From positions 1,188,449 through 1,252,448 of the forward strand of contig NZ_FWYF01000001.1 in assembly GCF_900176375.1 (NCBI RefSeq): a stretch of DNA of 64,000 nt, written 5' to 3'. Origin of the DNA: Reichenbachiella faecimaris (GTDB lineage: Bacteria; Bacteroidota; Bacteroidia; Cytophagales; Cyclobacteriaceae). Position numbers and translations under genes: made by a program. Below are positions 36,096-44,224 of the stretch, one piece after another (the first letter of the stretch is position 1; each line of letters begins with the position of its first letter). The notes beneath the pieces are model-generated. The model saw nothing but the letters and a program-made list of their open reading frames with translations. It did no database searches and was not told the DNA's origin.

Positions 36096-36609
36096 GTTTA
36101 CTTATTCGTTCTAAAATCCTCAATTGTTTGTTTAGAATTTCGACTCTCAATTGTAGATTTTGAATCATGGCGTTGATCAGCCTTTCATCATTCTGATTTC
36201 TTTTCAAATCCTTTTTCAACTTGGCATACATATTATCCAATTGCTCCATGTCTTTGAGCAATTCGATATCTACCAGACCATTTTTGTCTATCACACTTTT
36301 TATCTCCATCCGCTTCTGCGAAATGAGCTGGGTATAATAGCCTTCTACTTCATTCAATTCTGCAGATCTGCTTTTTGTAGTTTGAAGTGCCACTGCTTCA
36401 TCCTCTGCTATCATAGTTCGCTCTATAGCTAAACCAACAGAAATACATAAGAAAACTACAGCTGCTGCTTTCCAGAGCCAGGTATAATCTTTTTTCAGTT
36501 TCACTGCCTGCAAATCTTTCTCGATTTTAGCCCAAGTATCTCTTCTTGGCTCCAAATCATCGAATTCAGCTCGATTCGATTTGATAAAATCTTCTAATCT
36601 ATCTTTCAT
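36067..36609 (-). CDS. Putative anti-sigma factor, single-pass membrane protein
   Basis: A 180-residue protein with a cytoplasmic N-terminus (1-43, EPRRDTWAKIEKDL at 20-33), one membrane helix (about 44-62) and an extracytoplasmic coiled coil (about 80-170, many Leu/Ile heptads, LEILN-like end). It starts 11 nt inside the sigma gene and overlaps the DUF4097-like gene at its end. The topology and position are those of an anti-sigma factor, although there is no zinc-binding ASD motif. That role is inference. Confidence 0.72.
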   Translation of the reverse strand: MKDRLEDFIKSNRAEFDDLEPRRDTWAKIEKDLQAVKLKKDYTWLWKAAAVVFLCISVGLAIERTMIAEDEAVALQTTKSRSAELNEVEGYYTQLISQKRMEIKSVIDKNGLVDIELLKDMEQLDNMYAKLKKDLKRNQNDERLINAMIQNLQLRVEILNKQLRILERISKHEEDEKISV

Positions 36610-37186
36610 ATTGATACCTTTCTTTTAGAATCTCTCTCAACTTCTTCTTCGCTCGATTGAACTGAGACTTAGAGGTAGACTCTGTAATACCCAATACTGT
36701 TCCTATTTCCTTGTGATCGTAGCCTTCTAGCAAATAGAGGCTTAATACTGCTCTAAACCCTTCTGGCAACTGCATAATGGCCGATTTGATAGCCGGCAAA
36801 CTCAATGACTCCTCATCTTCAACAAATGACTCATCTATCTCCCCTCCTGCCTGATCCATATCCACCAAGTCTAACTTTTTTTTCTTGAGCACATTGATCG
36901 AAGCATTAATAACAATACGTTTGACCCATGCGCCAAAAGTTGACTCGCCTCGATACTTATCAATATTTTTAAAAACATTAACAAAAGCATCCTGGATCAC
37001 GTCTTCAGCTTCATCACGGTCGTTCACTATTCGAAAACTCACGTTCAGCATGGCCTTTACATACAAGTTGTAAAGTTCAAATTGCGCGCCTTGATCGTAG
37101 CGTTTTGCCGCCTCAACCAAATGATAGTGAATGTCCTTATTTCCTATTTCCAACGATAATCGAAATTCTGTACCAAAGACCAGCAA
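36599..37186 (-). CDS. ECF RNA polymerase sigma factor
   Basis: A 195-residue ECF sigma. Region 2 includes RDEAEDVIQDAFVNVFKN and STFGAWVKRIVINASINV (core binding and -10 recognition), and region 4 is LPEGFRAVLSLYLLEGYDHK followed by EIGTVLGITESTSKSQFNRA (helix-turn-helix for -35). No ATG occurs in the first 40 codons, so the start is TTG: 37186 as given, or TTG 37153 (MEIGNKD), which would save 11 residues. It heads a tightly overlapping operon with an anti-sigma-like protein, a DUF4097-like protein and a metallophosphoesterase. Confidence 0.88.
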   Translation of the reverse strand: MLVFGTEFRLSLEIGNKDIHYHLVEAAKRYDQGAQFELYNLYVKAMLNVSFRIVNDRDEAEDVIQDAFVNVFKNIDKYRGESTFGAWVKRIVINASINVLKKKKLDLVDMDQAGGEIDESFVEDEESLSLPAIKSAIMQLPEGFRAVLSLYLLEGYDHKEIGTVLGITESTSKSQFNRAKKKLREILKERYQYER

Positions 37187-37305
37187 ACCCAGTTAGGGTT
37201 GCATGTAATTTTGAAATTACCTTTAATATTTATAATTTCCATCCATAATGTGCATGAGCGGGATAATTTGACTAATTTGACATTAATCATTTATAACCTC
37301 AACTT

Positions 37306-38826
37306 ATGAGAAATCAATTCATTGGACTCTCCATTGTAACCACCCTGACACTTGTCATCCTCTCCTTATATTACCCTTGGGTTTGGTGGTCTTTTGTTGT
37401 AGTAGGCCCAATCATTCTACTTGGGATTTCCGATATTCTTGACAAAAAGCACACGCTTAGAAAGAATTTTCCCGTATTAGGGGCACTTCGATACGTGATG
37501 GAAGATCTTAGGCCAAAGATCTATCAATATTTCATTGAATCAGAAACAGATGGCGCTCCTATCAACCGCATGTTCAGGTCGATTGTCTATCAGCGAGCCA
37601 AAGGCGCCTTATCTACCAACCCCTTTGGAACAAAACTAGATGTCTACCTAGATGGGTATGAATGGGCCAATCACTCGATTCATCCAATCAATCATCATGA
37701 TTTGGACGCTCACCCAAGAGTAATGATCGGAGGCCCAGCATGCAAACAACCCTATAGTTCCAGTATTTACAATGTATCCGCAATGAGTTATGGGGCTCTA
37801 AGTGACAGAGCCATTGAAGCCCTAAATGGAGGTGCTAAATTGGGCAATTTCGCTCATAACACAGGAGAAGGCAGTATCAGTCAATACCATCTCAAACATG
37901 GTGGAGACTTGATTTGGCAAATTGGCACAGGCTATTTTGGATGCAGAAATAAGGATGGTACTTTCAACGAAGAGATGTTCAAAGAGAAAGCCAGTCAGCA
38001 TCAAGTGAAAATGATTGAGATCAAAATGTCTCAAGGTGCCAAACCAGGGCATGGTGGCATTCTACCTGCAGTGAAAAACACGAAGGAAATTGCAGCCATT
38101 CGGGCTGTAGAACCACACACTCGTGTGGACTCTCCTCCAGCACATAGTGCTTTTGGCAATCCTGAAGAGTTGATGCAATTTATCAAAAAATTAAGGGATT
38201 TATCAGGAGGCAAGCCTGTTGGATTCAAACTATGTGTGGGCAACAAAATAGAATTTACCGACCTATGCATCGCCATGCAAAACACAGGCATCACCCCTGA
38301 CTTCATTACTGTAGATGGTGGCGAAGGTGGTACAGGAGCAGCCCCTCTCGAATTCTCTAATAACATTGGTATGCCACTCAGAGATGGATTGGCTTTTGTA
38401 TGTGATTCTTTGCGAGGCTATGGCTTCAAAAAAGACGTTCGCGTACTTGCATCAGGTAAAATTCTGACTGGGTTTCATATTTTTAGAGCGTTTGCCTTAG
38501 GTGCAGATGCCTGTTACAGCGCCCGCGGAATGATGTTATCATTGGGCTGTATTCAAGCGCTAGAGTGCCACAGCAACAACTGCCCTACAGGAGTAGCCAC
38601 GCAGCAGCAACATCTGATCAAAGGCCTAAATGTGGAAGACAAGATTCAGCGAGTGGCTAAGTTTCATAATGAGACAGTCATGAGCTTTGTAGAGTTTATG
38701 GGAGCCACGGGTGTGGATTCTATTTCCAAAATAAAAAGGCATCATGTGTACAGAAGACTGGATCAGGAACGCATCAAGACGTACGCTGAAATTTATCCGA
38801 ACATAAAAGTTGGTGAATATGCCTAA
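37306..38826 (+). CDS. FMN-binding glutamate synthase-like protein (GltB central domain)
   Basis: A 506-residue protein with two N-terminal membrane helices (about 7-24 and 28-46) and a glutamate synthase FMN/2-oxoglutarate barrel. Signatures are SYGALSDRAIEALNGGAK, SQGAKPGHGGILP, VDGGEGGTGAAPLEF and the [3Fe-4S] cysteines spaced C-x5-C-x4-C near 415-426 (GCIQALECHSNNCPTG). It lacks the glutaminase and central domains of true GltB, so it cannot use glutamine alone. It is a stand-alone homologue, common in bacteria, whose reaction is unclear. Its membrane anchoring suggests an electron-transfer partner in the membrane. Confidence 0.9.
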   Translation: MRNQFIGLSIVTTLTLVILSLYYPWVWWSFVVVGPIILLGISDILDKKHTLRKNFPVLGALRYVMEDLRPKIYQYFIESETDGAPINRMFRSIVYQRAKGALSTNPFGTKLDVYLDGYEWANHSIHPINHHDLDAHPRVMIGGPACKQPYSSSIYNVSAMSYGALSDRAIEALNGGAKLGNFAHNTGEGSISQYHLKHGGDLIWQIGTGYFGCRNKDGTFNEEMFKEKASQHQVKMIEIKMSQGAKPGHGGILPAVKNTKEIAAIRAVEPHTRVDSPPAHSAFGNPEELMQFIKKLRDLSGGKPVGFKLCVGNKIEFTDLCIAMQNTGITPDFITVDGGEGGTGAAPLEFSNNIGMPLRDGLAFVCDSLRGYGFKKDVRVLASGKILTGFHIFRAFALGADACYSARGMMLSLGCIQALECHSNNCPTGVATQQQHLIKGLNVEDKIQRVAKFHNETVMSFVEFMGATGVDSISKIKRHHVYRRLDQERIKTYAEIYPNIKVGEYA

Positions 38827-38999
38827 GCGCACTACATTTGCAATACAGGGATAATCAAATATTAACAATTAATTGATTATCAAAACAATAGCAGCAATTC
38901 TGGGCAGTATATCTTAAAGAAAAATTTATTATGTTTTTAAACCATTTGGAATTCAAAGATTCTAAGTAGGAAAGTTGACAGAATATAATTATTTCGAAA

Positions 39000-39155
39000 A
39001 TGAAGCAATTAATAAGATATAAAAGATTCATATTCAGTCTTTCATTTTACATCTTCTTCTTAAGTCTATTAGGATGTAAGGAGGAAATGATCTCACTCAA
39101 CCCATTTAAGAGTGCAGATGTCATCTATGCCAAACTAGATATATCAAACGAATAA
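39000..39155 (+). CDS. 51-residue putative lipoprotein
   Basis: ATG at 39000 opens a 51-codon frame: a basic start (MKQLIRYKRF), a hydrophobic core and a clear lipobox LSLLGC with the cysteine at 26, then a 25-residue mature tail. It is below usual ORF cut-offs. Its last 31 nt overlap the end of moeA on the other strand. No promoter box was found. The signal peptide is convincing; expression is unproven. Confidence 0.45.
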   Translation: MKQLIRYKRFIFSLSFYIFFLSLLGCKEEMISLNPFKSADVIYAKLDISNE

Positions 39156-40345
39156 TACTCGTAAGATTTTCTGGCTTTGTATAGATTTTGACCTGGAGGC
39201 AAATATAGAAAAGCATCACTTTTAGCAAGATTTGCTAAATCCCCTGACCCATTGCCCATTTCAGGGAATGCATCAATATGACCTTGAACTGATATCTCAC
39301 TCCGAATTTGTAAAAAATAACCAAGATCTGGCTTGAATGAGACATCTTCTTGTAGAATGGCTACCTTCATTGGTATCTCTCTTTTCAAATTTTTCATCAG
39401 CCAAGGCATAAAATAAACTCTAAAACACATATAGGTAGAAATTGGATTGCCTGGAAAGGCAAATACCTGTTTGCCAACTTCATTGACACCAAACCAAAAT
39501 GGCTTCCCTGGTCGCTGTGCCACCCTATGAAAGAGCTTTTCTACTTTGAGTTCTTCCAGCACTTCTGGCAGGTAATCCGCTTTACCTTTTGACACTCCTC
39601 CACTCATGAGGACTAGGTCAAATTCATCTAGGATGGTTCTAATTTTTTCTTTCAGCTCCTTCTTGTCATCTACTAGGTGAAAACGTTTATTTGGAATTCT
39701 AAGCTGGTTCAGTGACGCTTCTATAGCCACAGCATTAGATTTTCTGATTTGATGTGGGAGTGGTTTTTCTCTCACATCTACCAGTTCATCTCCCGTAGAT
39801 ACTATGGCTACATTAGGCTTACTTTGAACTTTCACTACATCACAACCCACAGTTGCCATGATGGCCACTTCAGCAGCTGTTATCAATTGTCCTTCGGGTA
39901 TAAGTAATTCTCCTGCCCCTAAATCGCTCCCCTGTTTATGTACATTTTTCCAACGTTCTGCTGAATCAAGGATAATTCGTACATTTTTCTGATTTCCTTC
40001 TTCAAAAAATTCCAAGTCCTCATACCTAATCACCAGATCACAACCTTTACTTAACATAGCACCTGTCATGATCTCAATAGCATAATCTGGATTTTTAAGT
40101 GCTACAGCTGGCTCTCCTGCCAACTGAATTTCCTGAACCTTAAACTCACGCTGCCCTTGATGAAAAGATTCATAACTCAATGCTATGCCATCCATAGTTA
40201 CCCGATCGAATGGAGGAAAGTCTCTGTCTGCACTGATATCCTCAGCTAGTACCTCGCCCATGCTTTCTGCTAGCAAAACTTTCCTATCTCCCCAATTGGG
40301 CTTTTGCGAATTAATAATATTTTTGGCCTCTTCAACTGATATCAT
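39125..40345 (-). CDS. moeA: Molybdopterin molybdotransferase MoeA
   Basis: A 406-residue cytoplasmic enzyme that inserts molybdate into adenylated molybdopterin. The first ~170 residues are the MoeA N-terminal domain (DRDFPPFDRVTMDGIAL, IMTGAMLSKGCD), followed by the MogA-like catalytic domain with STGDEL, MSGGVSKGKADY and FAFPGNPIS, and the C-terminal beta domain. Length and order are normal. It is divergent from moaC with a 68-nt gap and belongs to the Mo cofactor cluster. No glycine-fused MogA is present, so a separate adenylating enzyme must act first. Confidence 0.95.
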   Translation of the reverse strand: MISVEEAKNIINSQKPNWGDRKVLLAESMGEVLAEDISADRDFPPFDRVTMDGIALSYESFHQGQREFKVQEIQLAGEPAVALKNPDYAIEIMTGAMLSKGCDLVIRYEDLEFFEEGNQKNVRIILDSAERWKNVHKQGSDLGAGELLIPEGQLITAAEVAIMATVGCDVVKVQSKPNVAIVSTGDELVDVREKPLPHQIRKSNAVAIEASLNQLRIPNKRFHLVDDKKELKEKIRTILDEFDLVLMSGGVSKGKADYLPEVLEELKVEKLFHRVAQRPGKPFWFGVNEVGKQVFAFPGNPISTYMCFRVYFMPWLMKNLKREIPMKVAILQEDVSFKPDLGYFLQIRSEISVQGHIDAFPEMGNGSGDLANLAKSDAFLYLPPGQNLYKARKSYEYYSFDISSLA

Positions 40346-40413
40346 GTCAGATTCTCTAATTTTATCTCCTATTTGTAAAATAAAAACAACTCGTCTCGAA
40401 TCTCACAACAAAT

Positions 40414-40896
40414 ATGAAAAACGATAAATTTTCCCATATAGACACAAGTAACAATCCTGCTATGGTCAACGTATCTGACAAACAAGTCACCCACCGTACG
40501 GCAACTGCTCGCAGTATTGTTGGGTTGACTGAGGAAATCATGTCTGGTTTAGAGTCTGGTGAGATTCACTCTAAAAAAGGGCCTGTGTTTCAAACTGCAA
40601 TTATTGCTGGAACTATGGCTGCTAAGAAAACAGGCGAGCTGATTCCACTTTGCCATCCAATCGGACTGGATGGCTGTGATTTTTCGATTGAGGTCAATGG
40701 ATTAGATGTTGTGATTTTCTGTACGGCCAAAATATCAGCTAAGACTGGGGTAGAGATGGAAGCCCTGACTGGAGCATCATTAGCAGCTTTGACCATTTAT
40801 GACATGTGTAAGGCATTGTCCCACAACATAGTGATCAAAGAAACCAGGTTGATTGAGAAAACTGGAGGAAAAAAGGATTTTAAATACAATGGCTAA
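40414..40896 (+). CDS. moaC: Cyclic pyranopterin monophosphate synthase MoaC
   Basis: A 160-residue enzyme converting the MoaA product 3',8-cyclo-7,8-dihydro-GTP to cyclic pyranopterin monophosphate. Visible signatures are the N-terminal SHIDTSNNPAMVNVSDKQ, IAGTMAAKKTGELIPLCHP and KTGVEMEALTGAS with the catalytic lysine region. Its stop codon overlaps the start of the mobB-mobA gene (ATGGCTAA), so the two are translationally coupled. moaA lies 15 kb away. Confidence 0.96.
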   Translation: MKNDKFSHIDTSNNPAMVNVSDKQVTHRTATARSIVGLTEEIMSGLESGEIHSKKGPVFQTAIIAGTMAAKKTGELIPLCHPIGLDGCDFSIEVNGLDVVIFCTAKISAKTGVEMEALTGASLAALTIYDMCKALSHNIVIKETRLIEKTGGKKDFKYNG

Positions 40897-42031
40897 AAAA
40901 CACCAAAAACACACCAAACTTACGAGACCAAACTTGGGAAAGTTCGGAAGAAATGAATTTGCCATTTTGGGTACGCCATGCGGCGAAATAAAAAAATTAG
41001 CGCATTCAATCAGCCAACAATTATCTGATAAATATAAAATCGCCTACGTGGATGCCGATCACAAAAGTGCCGACGACGCCTCAAATCTAGAAGGCAGCTC
41101 TCTGAATGACGGGAATCATCTGGAATACATAGACAAAATAGATTTTCATCGTTTTGACGAAATGGGTGAATTAAACCCATTCGACTACAAAAGAAAATTT
41201 ATTAATCAGGATTTGGTTTTAGTGAATGGCAATCATTTTGAAGGCAATAAGCAAGTGCTGGTCATTGATTCAAAAAAATCTCTTGAAAAAAAATTACACA
41301 AGCTGACTGATGTAGTTTTAGTTCTCTTTCAGGATGGTGAAAAAGAAGTACCTGATTACCTTCAGTCACATATTCCCAACTTTGAAAATATACCTAAATA
41401 TAGACTTAGTGAAGTTTCTTCCATCACGTCCTTCATTCAAAAAGAATTGGATCAAAACTTACCCAAGGTCAATGGACTGGTGCTAGCAGGAGGGAAGAGC
41501 ACAAGAATGTATCGAGACAAAAGCGAGATCAATTACTTTGGCAAAAGCCAAAAGGATTTCATGTTTGATTTACTTGATTCAGTTGCTGATAAGGCGTTTT
41601 ATTCTGTAAGACAAGATCAGCTAGACCCTGAAGCAGAGACTCAAATAGCAGATAGTTTTATAGGTCTTGGCCCGTATGGTGCCATACTATCAGCCTTTCG
41701 CCAAAACCCCAATGCTGCTTGGCTAGTCACTGCTTGCGATCAACCTTTTCTTACGAAAGAAACTTTGGAACTATTAATTGCAAAACGAAATCCTTCGAAA
41801 GTGGCCACTGCTTTTTACAACCCTGAAACAGATTTCCCAGAACCACTCATTACCCTTTGGGAACCTCGTGCCTATTCTCACCTCTTGCATTTTCTGAGTT
41901 TAGGATATTCGTGCCCAAGAAAAGTACTGATAAACACGGATGTAGAAATTGTACACTTGAAGGACCCTACCGTACTTAAAAATGTGAATACGCCCGAAGA
42001 GTATCACGAGGCCATTAAAATTTTGGGCTAA
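40889..42031 (+). CDS. mobA: MobB-like/MobA fusion, molybdenum cofactor guanylyltransferase
   Basis: A 380-residue protein. Residues 193-380 are a MobA-type nucleotidyltransferase: VNGLVLAGGKSTRM (195-207), LGPYGAILSAFRQNP and VTACDQPFL, which link GMP to molybdopterin. Residues 20-185 look like MobB, but its P-loop reads GTPCGEIK (28-35), lacking the GKT/S needed for GTP; the DADHK strand is kept. The MobB half is therefore probably catalytically dead. I chose ATG 40889 because it overlaps the moaC stop by 8 nt; an upstream TTG at 40853 would add 12 residues. Confidence 0.88.
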   Translation: MAKKHQKHTKLTRPNLGKFGRNEFAILGTPCGEIKKLAHSISQQLSDKYKIAYVDADHKSADDASNLEGSSLNDGNHLEYIDKIDFHRFDEMGELNPFDYKRKFINQDLVLVNGNHFEGNKQVLVIDSKKSLEKKLHKLTDVVLVLFQDGEKEVPDYLQSHIPNFENIPKYRLSEVSSITSFIQKELDQNLPKVNGLVLAGGKSTRMYRDKSEINYFGKSQKDFMFDLLDSVADKAFYSVRQDQLDPEAETQIADSFIGLGPYGAILSAFRQNPNAAWLVTACDQPFLTKETLELLIAKRNPSKVATAFYNPETDFPEPLITLWEPRAYSHLLHFLSLGYSCPRKVLINTDVEIVHLKDPTVLKNVNTPEEYHEAIKILG

Positions 42032-42438
42032 GGGTGTGCTGCCACCCAAACATCTCCGTCTTCAAAAATTTCTTTCTTCCAAATGGGCACAGATTTTTTG
42101 AGTTCGTCAATAATGAACCTACAGGACTCAAAGGCAGCCTGACGATGTGGTGTAGACACGGCAATTACTACGGCCTCCTCTCCAATCTCAACTACCCCTA
42201 CTCTATGAACGACAGCATATTTGAGGATAGGCCATTGCTGCTTGGCGCGATCCACTATTTTCTGAAGCTCTTTGATGGCCATGGGTTCATACGCCTCAAA
42301 ATCTAGTTTAACCACAGTTTTGTCTGAGGTTTTGTTTCTGGTGGTGCCAATAAACACATCTGTAGCTCCCGCTCCTTCATGCGAAACAGCAGCAATGAGT
42401 CCAGCTACGTCAATCTTAGTTTTTGTTATTTCAATCAT
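42028..42438 (-). CDS. moaE: Molybdopterin synthase catalytic subunit MoaE
   Basis: A 136-residue large subunit of molybdopterin synthase. It shows GATDVFIGTTRNKT, LDFEAYEPMAIKEL, HRVGVVEIGEEAVVIAVSTPHR and the active-site lysine in VPIWKKE. Together with MoaD it inserts two sulfurs to form molybdopterin. The start is ATG 42438, 6 nt after the moaD stop; a TTG at 42444 is possible. Its stop overlaps the stop of mobA by 4 nt on the opposite strand. Confidence 0.95.
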   Translation of the reverse strand: MIEITKTKIDVAGLIAAVSHEGAGATDVFIGTTRNKTSDKTVVKLDFEAYEPMAIKELQKIVDRAKQQWPILKYAVVHRVGVVEIGEEAVVIAVSTPHRQAAFESCRFIIDELKKSVPIWKKEIFEDGDVWVAAHP

Positions 42439-42444
42439 AATCAA

Positions 42445-42696
42445 TCACCCTCCACTCACTGGTGGGATAAGTACTAATTCATCTCCAGATTTAATCTGAT
42501 AATCACCATTCACATACTCTTCATTAATGGCCAAATTGAGCGAAGTCAATTGCTCGAAAGCAGGGAATTTTTCCTTTAGTAGAGACATGGCTATTGAAAC
42601 TGTAGCCCCTTCTTGAACCACGAGTTCCAATTGTTTACCTCCCATGATATCTCTGGCTATCCCAAATGCCACTACTTTAATTTGAAAATCACTCAT
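42445..42696 (-). CDS. moaD: Molybdopterin synthase sulfur carrier subunit MoaD
   Basis: An 83-residue ubiquitin-fold protein ending in the required GG (LVLIPPVSGG), which is adenylated and thiocarboxylated before passing sulfur to MoaE-bound precursor. Other signs are VVAFGIARDIMGGKQLELVV and LNLAINEEYVNGDY. It is upstream of moaE and read on the same strand with 6 nt between them. The MoeB-type adenylyltransferase that would activate it is not in the window. Confidence 0.94.
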   Translation of the reverse strand: MSDFQIKVVAFGIARDIMGGKQLELVVQEGATVSIAMSLLKEKFPAFEQLTSLNLAINEEYVNGDYQIKSGDELVLIPPVSGG

Positions 42697-42880
42697 ATAG
42701 TTTCAAAGTTATCCAATTGATTGGTTCGGTAAAAGCCTACAGCATCATTCTGCTACATGAATTGTATTACTCTACAGATGATTACTACTTTATAAATCAC
42801 ATTCACACTTGGCAAGTCGTCGATATAGTATAATTTTATTTAGTCTCTTTTAATTCAACAATTGAAGCAAACGTATTATT

Positions 42881-42972
42881 TGTCATTCGATCAGAGAGAG
42901 AAATCCAATTGCAATCTGCATTTAACTGACAAGATTTCTCCGCTTCGGCAAACTGCTAAAGTCGAAAAGACA
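42881..42972. repeat. Dispersed ~92-nt palindromic repeat, copy 1
   Basis: The outer arms TGTCATTCGA (42881) and TCGAAAAGACA (42962-42972) and the inner arms GAGAAATC (42898-42905) and GATTTCTC (42933-42940) are inverted. A second copy with the same arms lies at 62762-62851. It fills the centre of the 314-nt gap between moaD and fdhD, where I see no riboswitch or other gene. Confidence 0.6.
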
Positions 42973-43010
42973 AAAGACCATAGTATTCTACGCAAAATAG
43001 TCATATAAGC

Positions 43011-43865
43011 ATGAGCACATTAGGTATATCCACATCAAAAATTTTGCGAATAAGTTCGGACAAATCAGAAGAAACCAATGACCTACTGGTCAGGGAAGAA
43101 CCACTGGAAATCCGAATTGGCTATGGACAAGAGACCAAACGTGAAGAATTTTCATTGGCTGTAACCATGCGCACCCCAGGTGCGGACGAAGAGCTTGCCA
43201 GAGGCTTTTTATTGTCAGAAGGAATCGTGAAATCAGCTAGTGAAATCGTTTCGGCAAAATACTGTATGCAAGCCAAACAACCAGAAAACACGCTTAAAGT
43301 AGAACTCAAAAATGAGGTGCTGTTTGATCCTGAGAAGTTCAGGAGAAATTTCTATGCAAGTTCCAGCTGTGGCGTTTGTGGTAAGGCCGTGCTTGAAGCC
43401 ATCACAGTTCAGCTTCCACCTTCCATTCCTAATCCTAATAAAATTTCAAAACAGACCATTCTCAAACTAACTAATCAATTAGTTACGCATCAAAATACAT
43501 TTAAGTACACAGGAGGACTGCATGCCGCAGCCTTGTTTGACAAGGAAGGCAAATTACTTCTGATCAGAGAGGATATAGGCAGACACAATGCACTGGACAA
43601 ACTCATAGGTGTAGGCAGCATGAAGCCAATTGAATTCTCAGATAAACTGCTTTGGTTGAGTGGAAGGCTTGGATTTGAGATGATTCAAAAATCAGCCATG
43701 GTAGGTATTAGAATGGTTGCTGCACTTGGTGCCCCTTCAAGTTTGGCAGTGGAGTTGGCCAATCAAAATCAAATGACCCTCATTGGATTTCTTAAAAAAG
43801 AATCTTTCAATATCTACTCAGGAAAAGAAAATGTAATTTTGAAAGAGGAATTCAAATCAAGCTAA
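43011..43865 (+). CDS. fdhD: FdhD-type sulfur carrier for molybdoenzyme maturation
   Basis: A 284-residue protein that passes sulfur from a cysteine desulfurase to bis-MGD, activating formate dehydrogenase-like molybdoenzymes. The catalytic CxxC is C120-G-V-C123 in SSSCGVCGKA; LARGFLLSEGIV, GGLHAAALFD, REDIGRHNALDKLIG and KSAMVGIRMVAALGAPSSLA are further signatures. It is upstream of a small conserved protein by 2 nt. It implies that the cell has a bis-MGD oxidoreductase, but none is in this window. Confidence 0.95.
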   Translation: MSTLGISTSKILRISSDKSEETNDLLVREEPLEIRIGYGQETKREEFSLAVTMRTPGADEELARGFLLSEGIVKSASEIVSAKYCMQAKQPENTLKVELKNEVLFDPEKFRRNFYASSSCGVCGKAVLEAITVQLPPSIPNPNKISKQTILKLTNQLVTHQNTFKYTGGLHAAALFDKEGKLLLIREDIGRHNALDKLIGVGSMKPIEFSDKLLWLSGRLGFEMIQKSAMVGIRMVAALGAPSSLAVELANQNQMTLIGFLKKESFNIYSGKENVILKEEFKSS

Positions 43866-43867
43866 TT

Positions 43868-44224
43868 ATGAAAATCAGGATCAATGGTAATTTTGTAAGG
43901 TTAAGATTGAGTCAAAGTGAAGTGGATCAGTTCGCATCAGAAAAACAAGTGGGAGACGCCATTCAATTCGGATCTAGAGCATTGACTTATCAACTGGTCT
44001 CCTCCTCAGATCTGAATGAGGTTTCTGTAGATTTTGATGGAGCAAATATTTCTATACTAGTACCAAATAATCTAGGCAAACAATGGACTGACACTGATTT
44101 GGTTGGATTCGAGAACGCAAACCAAACCAATGTCAGAATCCTGGTGGAAAAAGATTTTCAATGCCTACATAAACGTTCTGGGGAGGATGAATCTGACAAC
44201 TTCCCTAATCCTGCAGCTAGCTAA
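43868..44224 (+). CDS. Small conserved protein coupled to fdhD (DUF7009-like)
   Basis: A 118-residue soluble protein that starts 2 nt after the fdhD stop, so it is almost certainly co-translated with it. The N-terminal ~90 residues are beta-rich (MKIRINGNFVRLRLSQSEV). The last third carries a distinctive acidic motif with one cysteine: EKDFQCLHKRSGEDESD (94-110, C99), then NFPNP. I associate this tail with DUF7009 from memory. The only clue to function is the operon, which suggests a role in Mo enzyme maturation. Confidence 0.78.
   Translation: MKIRINGNFVRLRLSQSEVDQFASEKQVGDAIQFGSRALTYQLVSSSDLNEVSVDFDGANISILVPNNLGKQWTDTDLVGFENANQTNVRILVEKDFQCLHKRSGEDESDNFPNPAAS

Noticed and set aside
42697-43010. 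Possible molybdenum cofactor riboswitch upstream of fdhD and moaD
   Set aside because: The gap contains the dispersed palindromic repeat, and I find none of the conserved Moco riboswitch segments.
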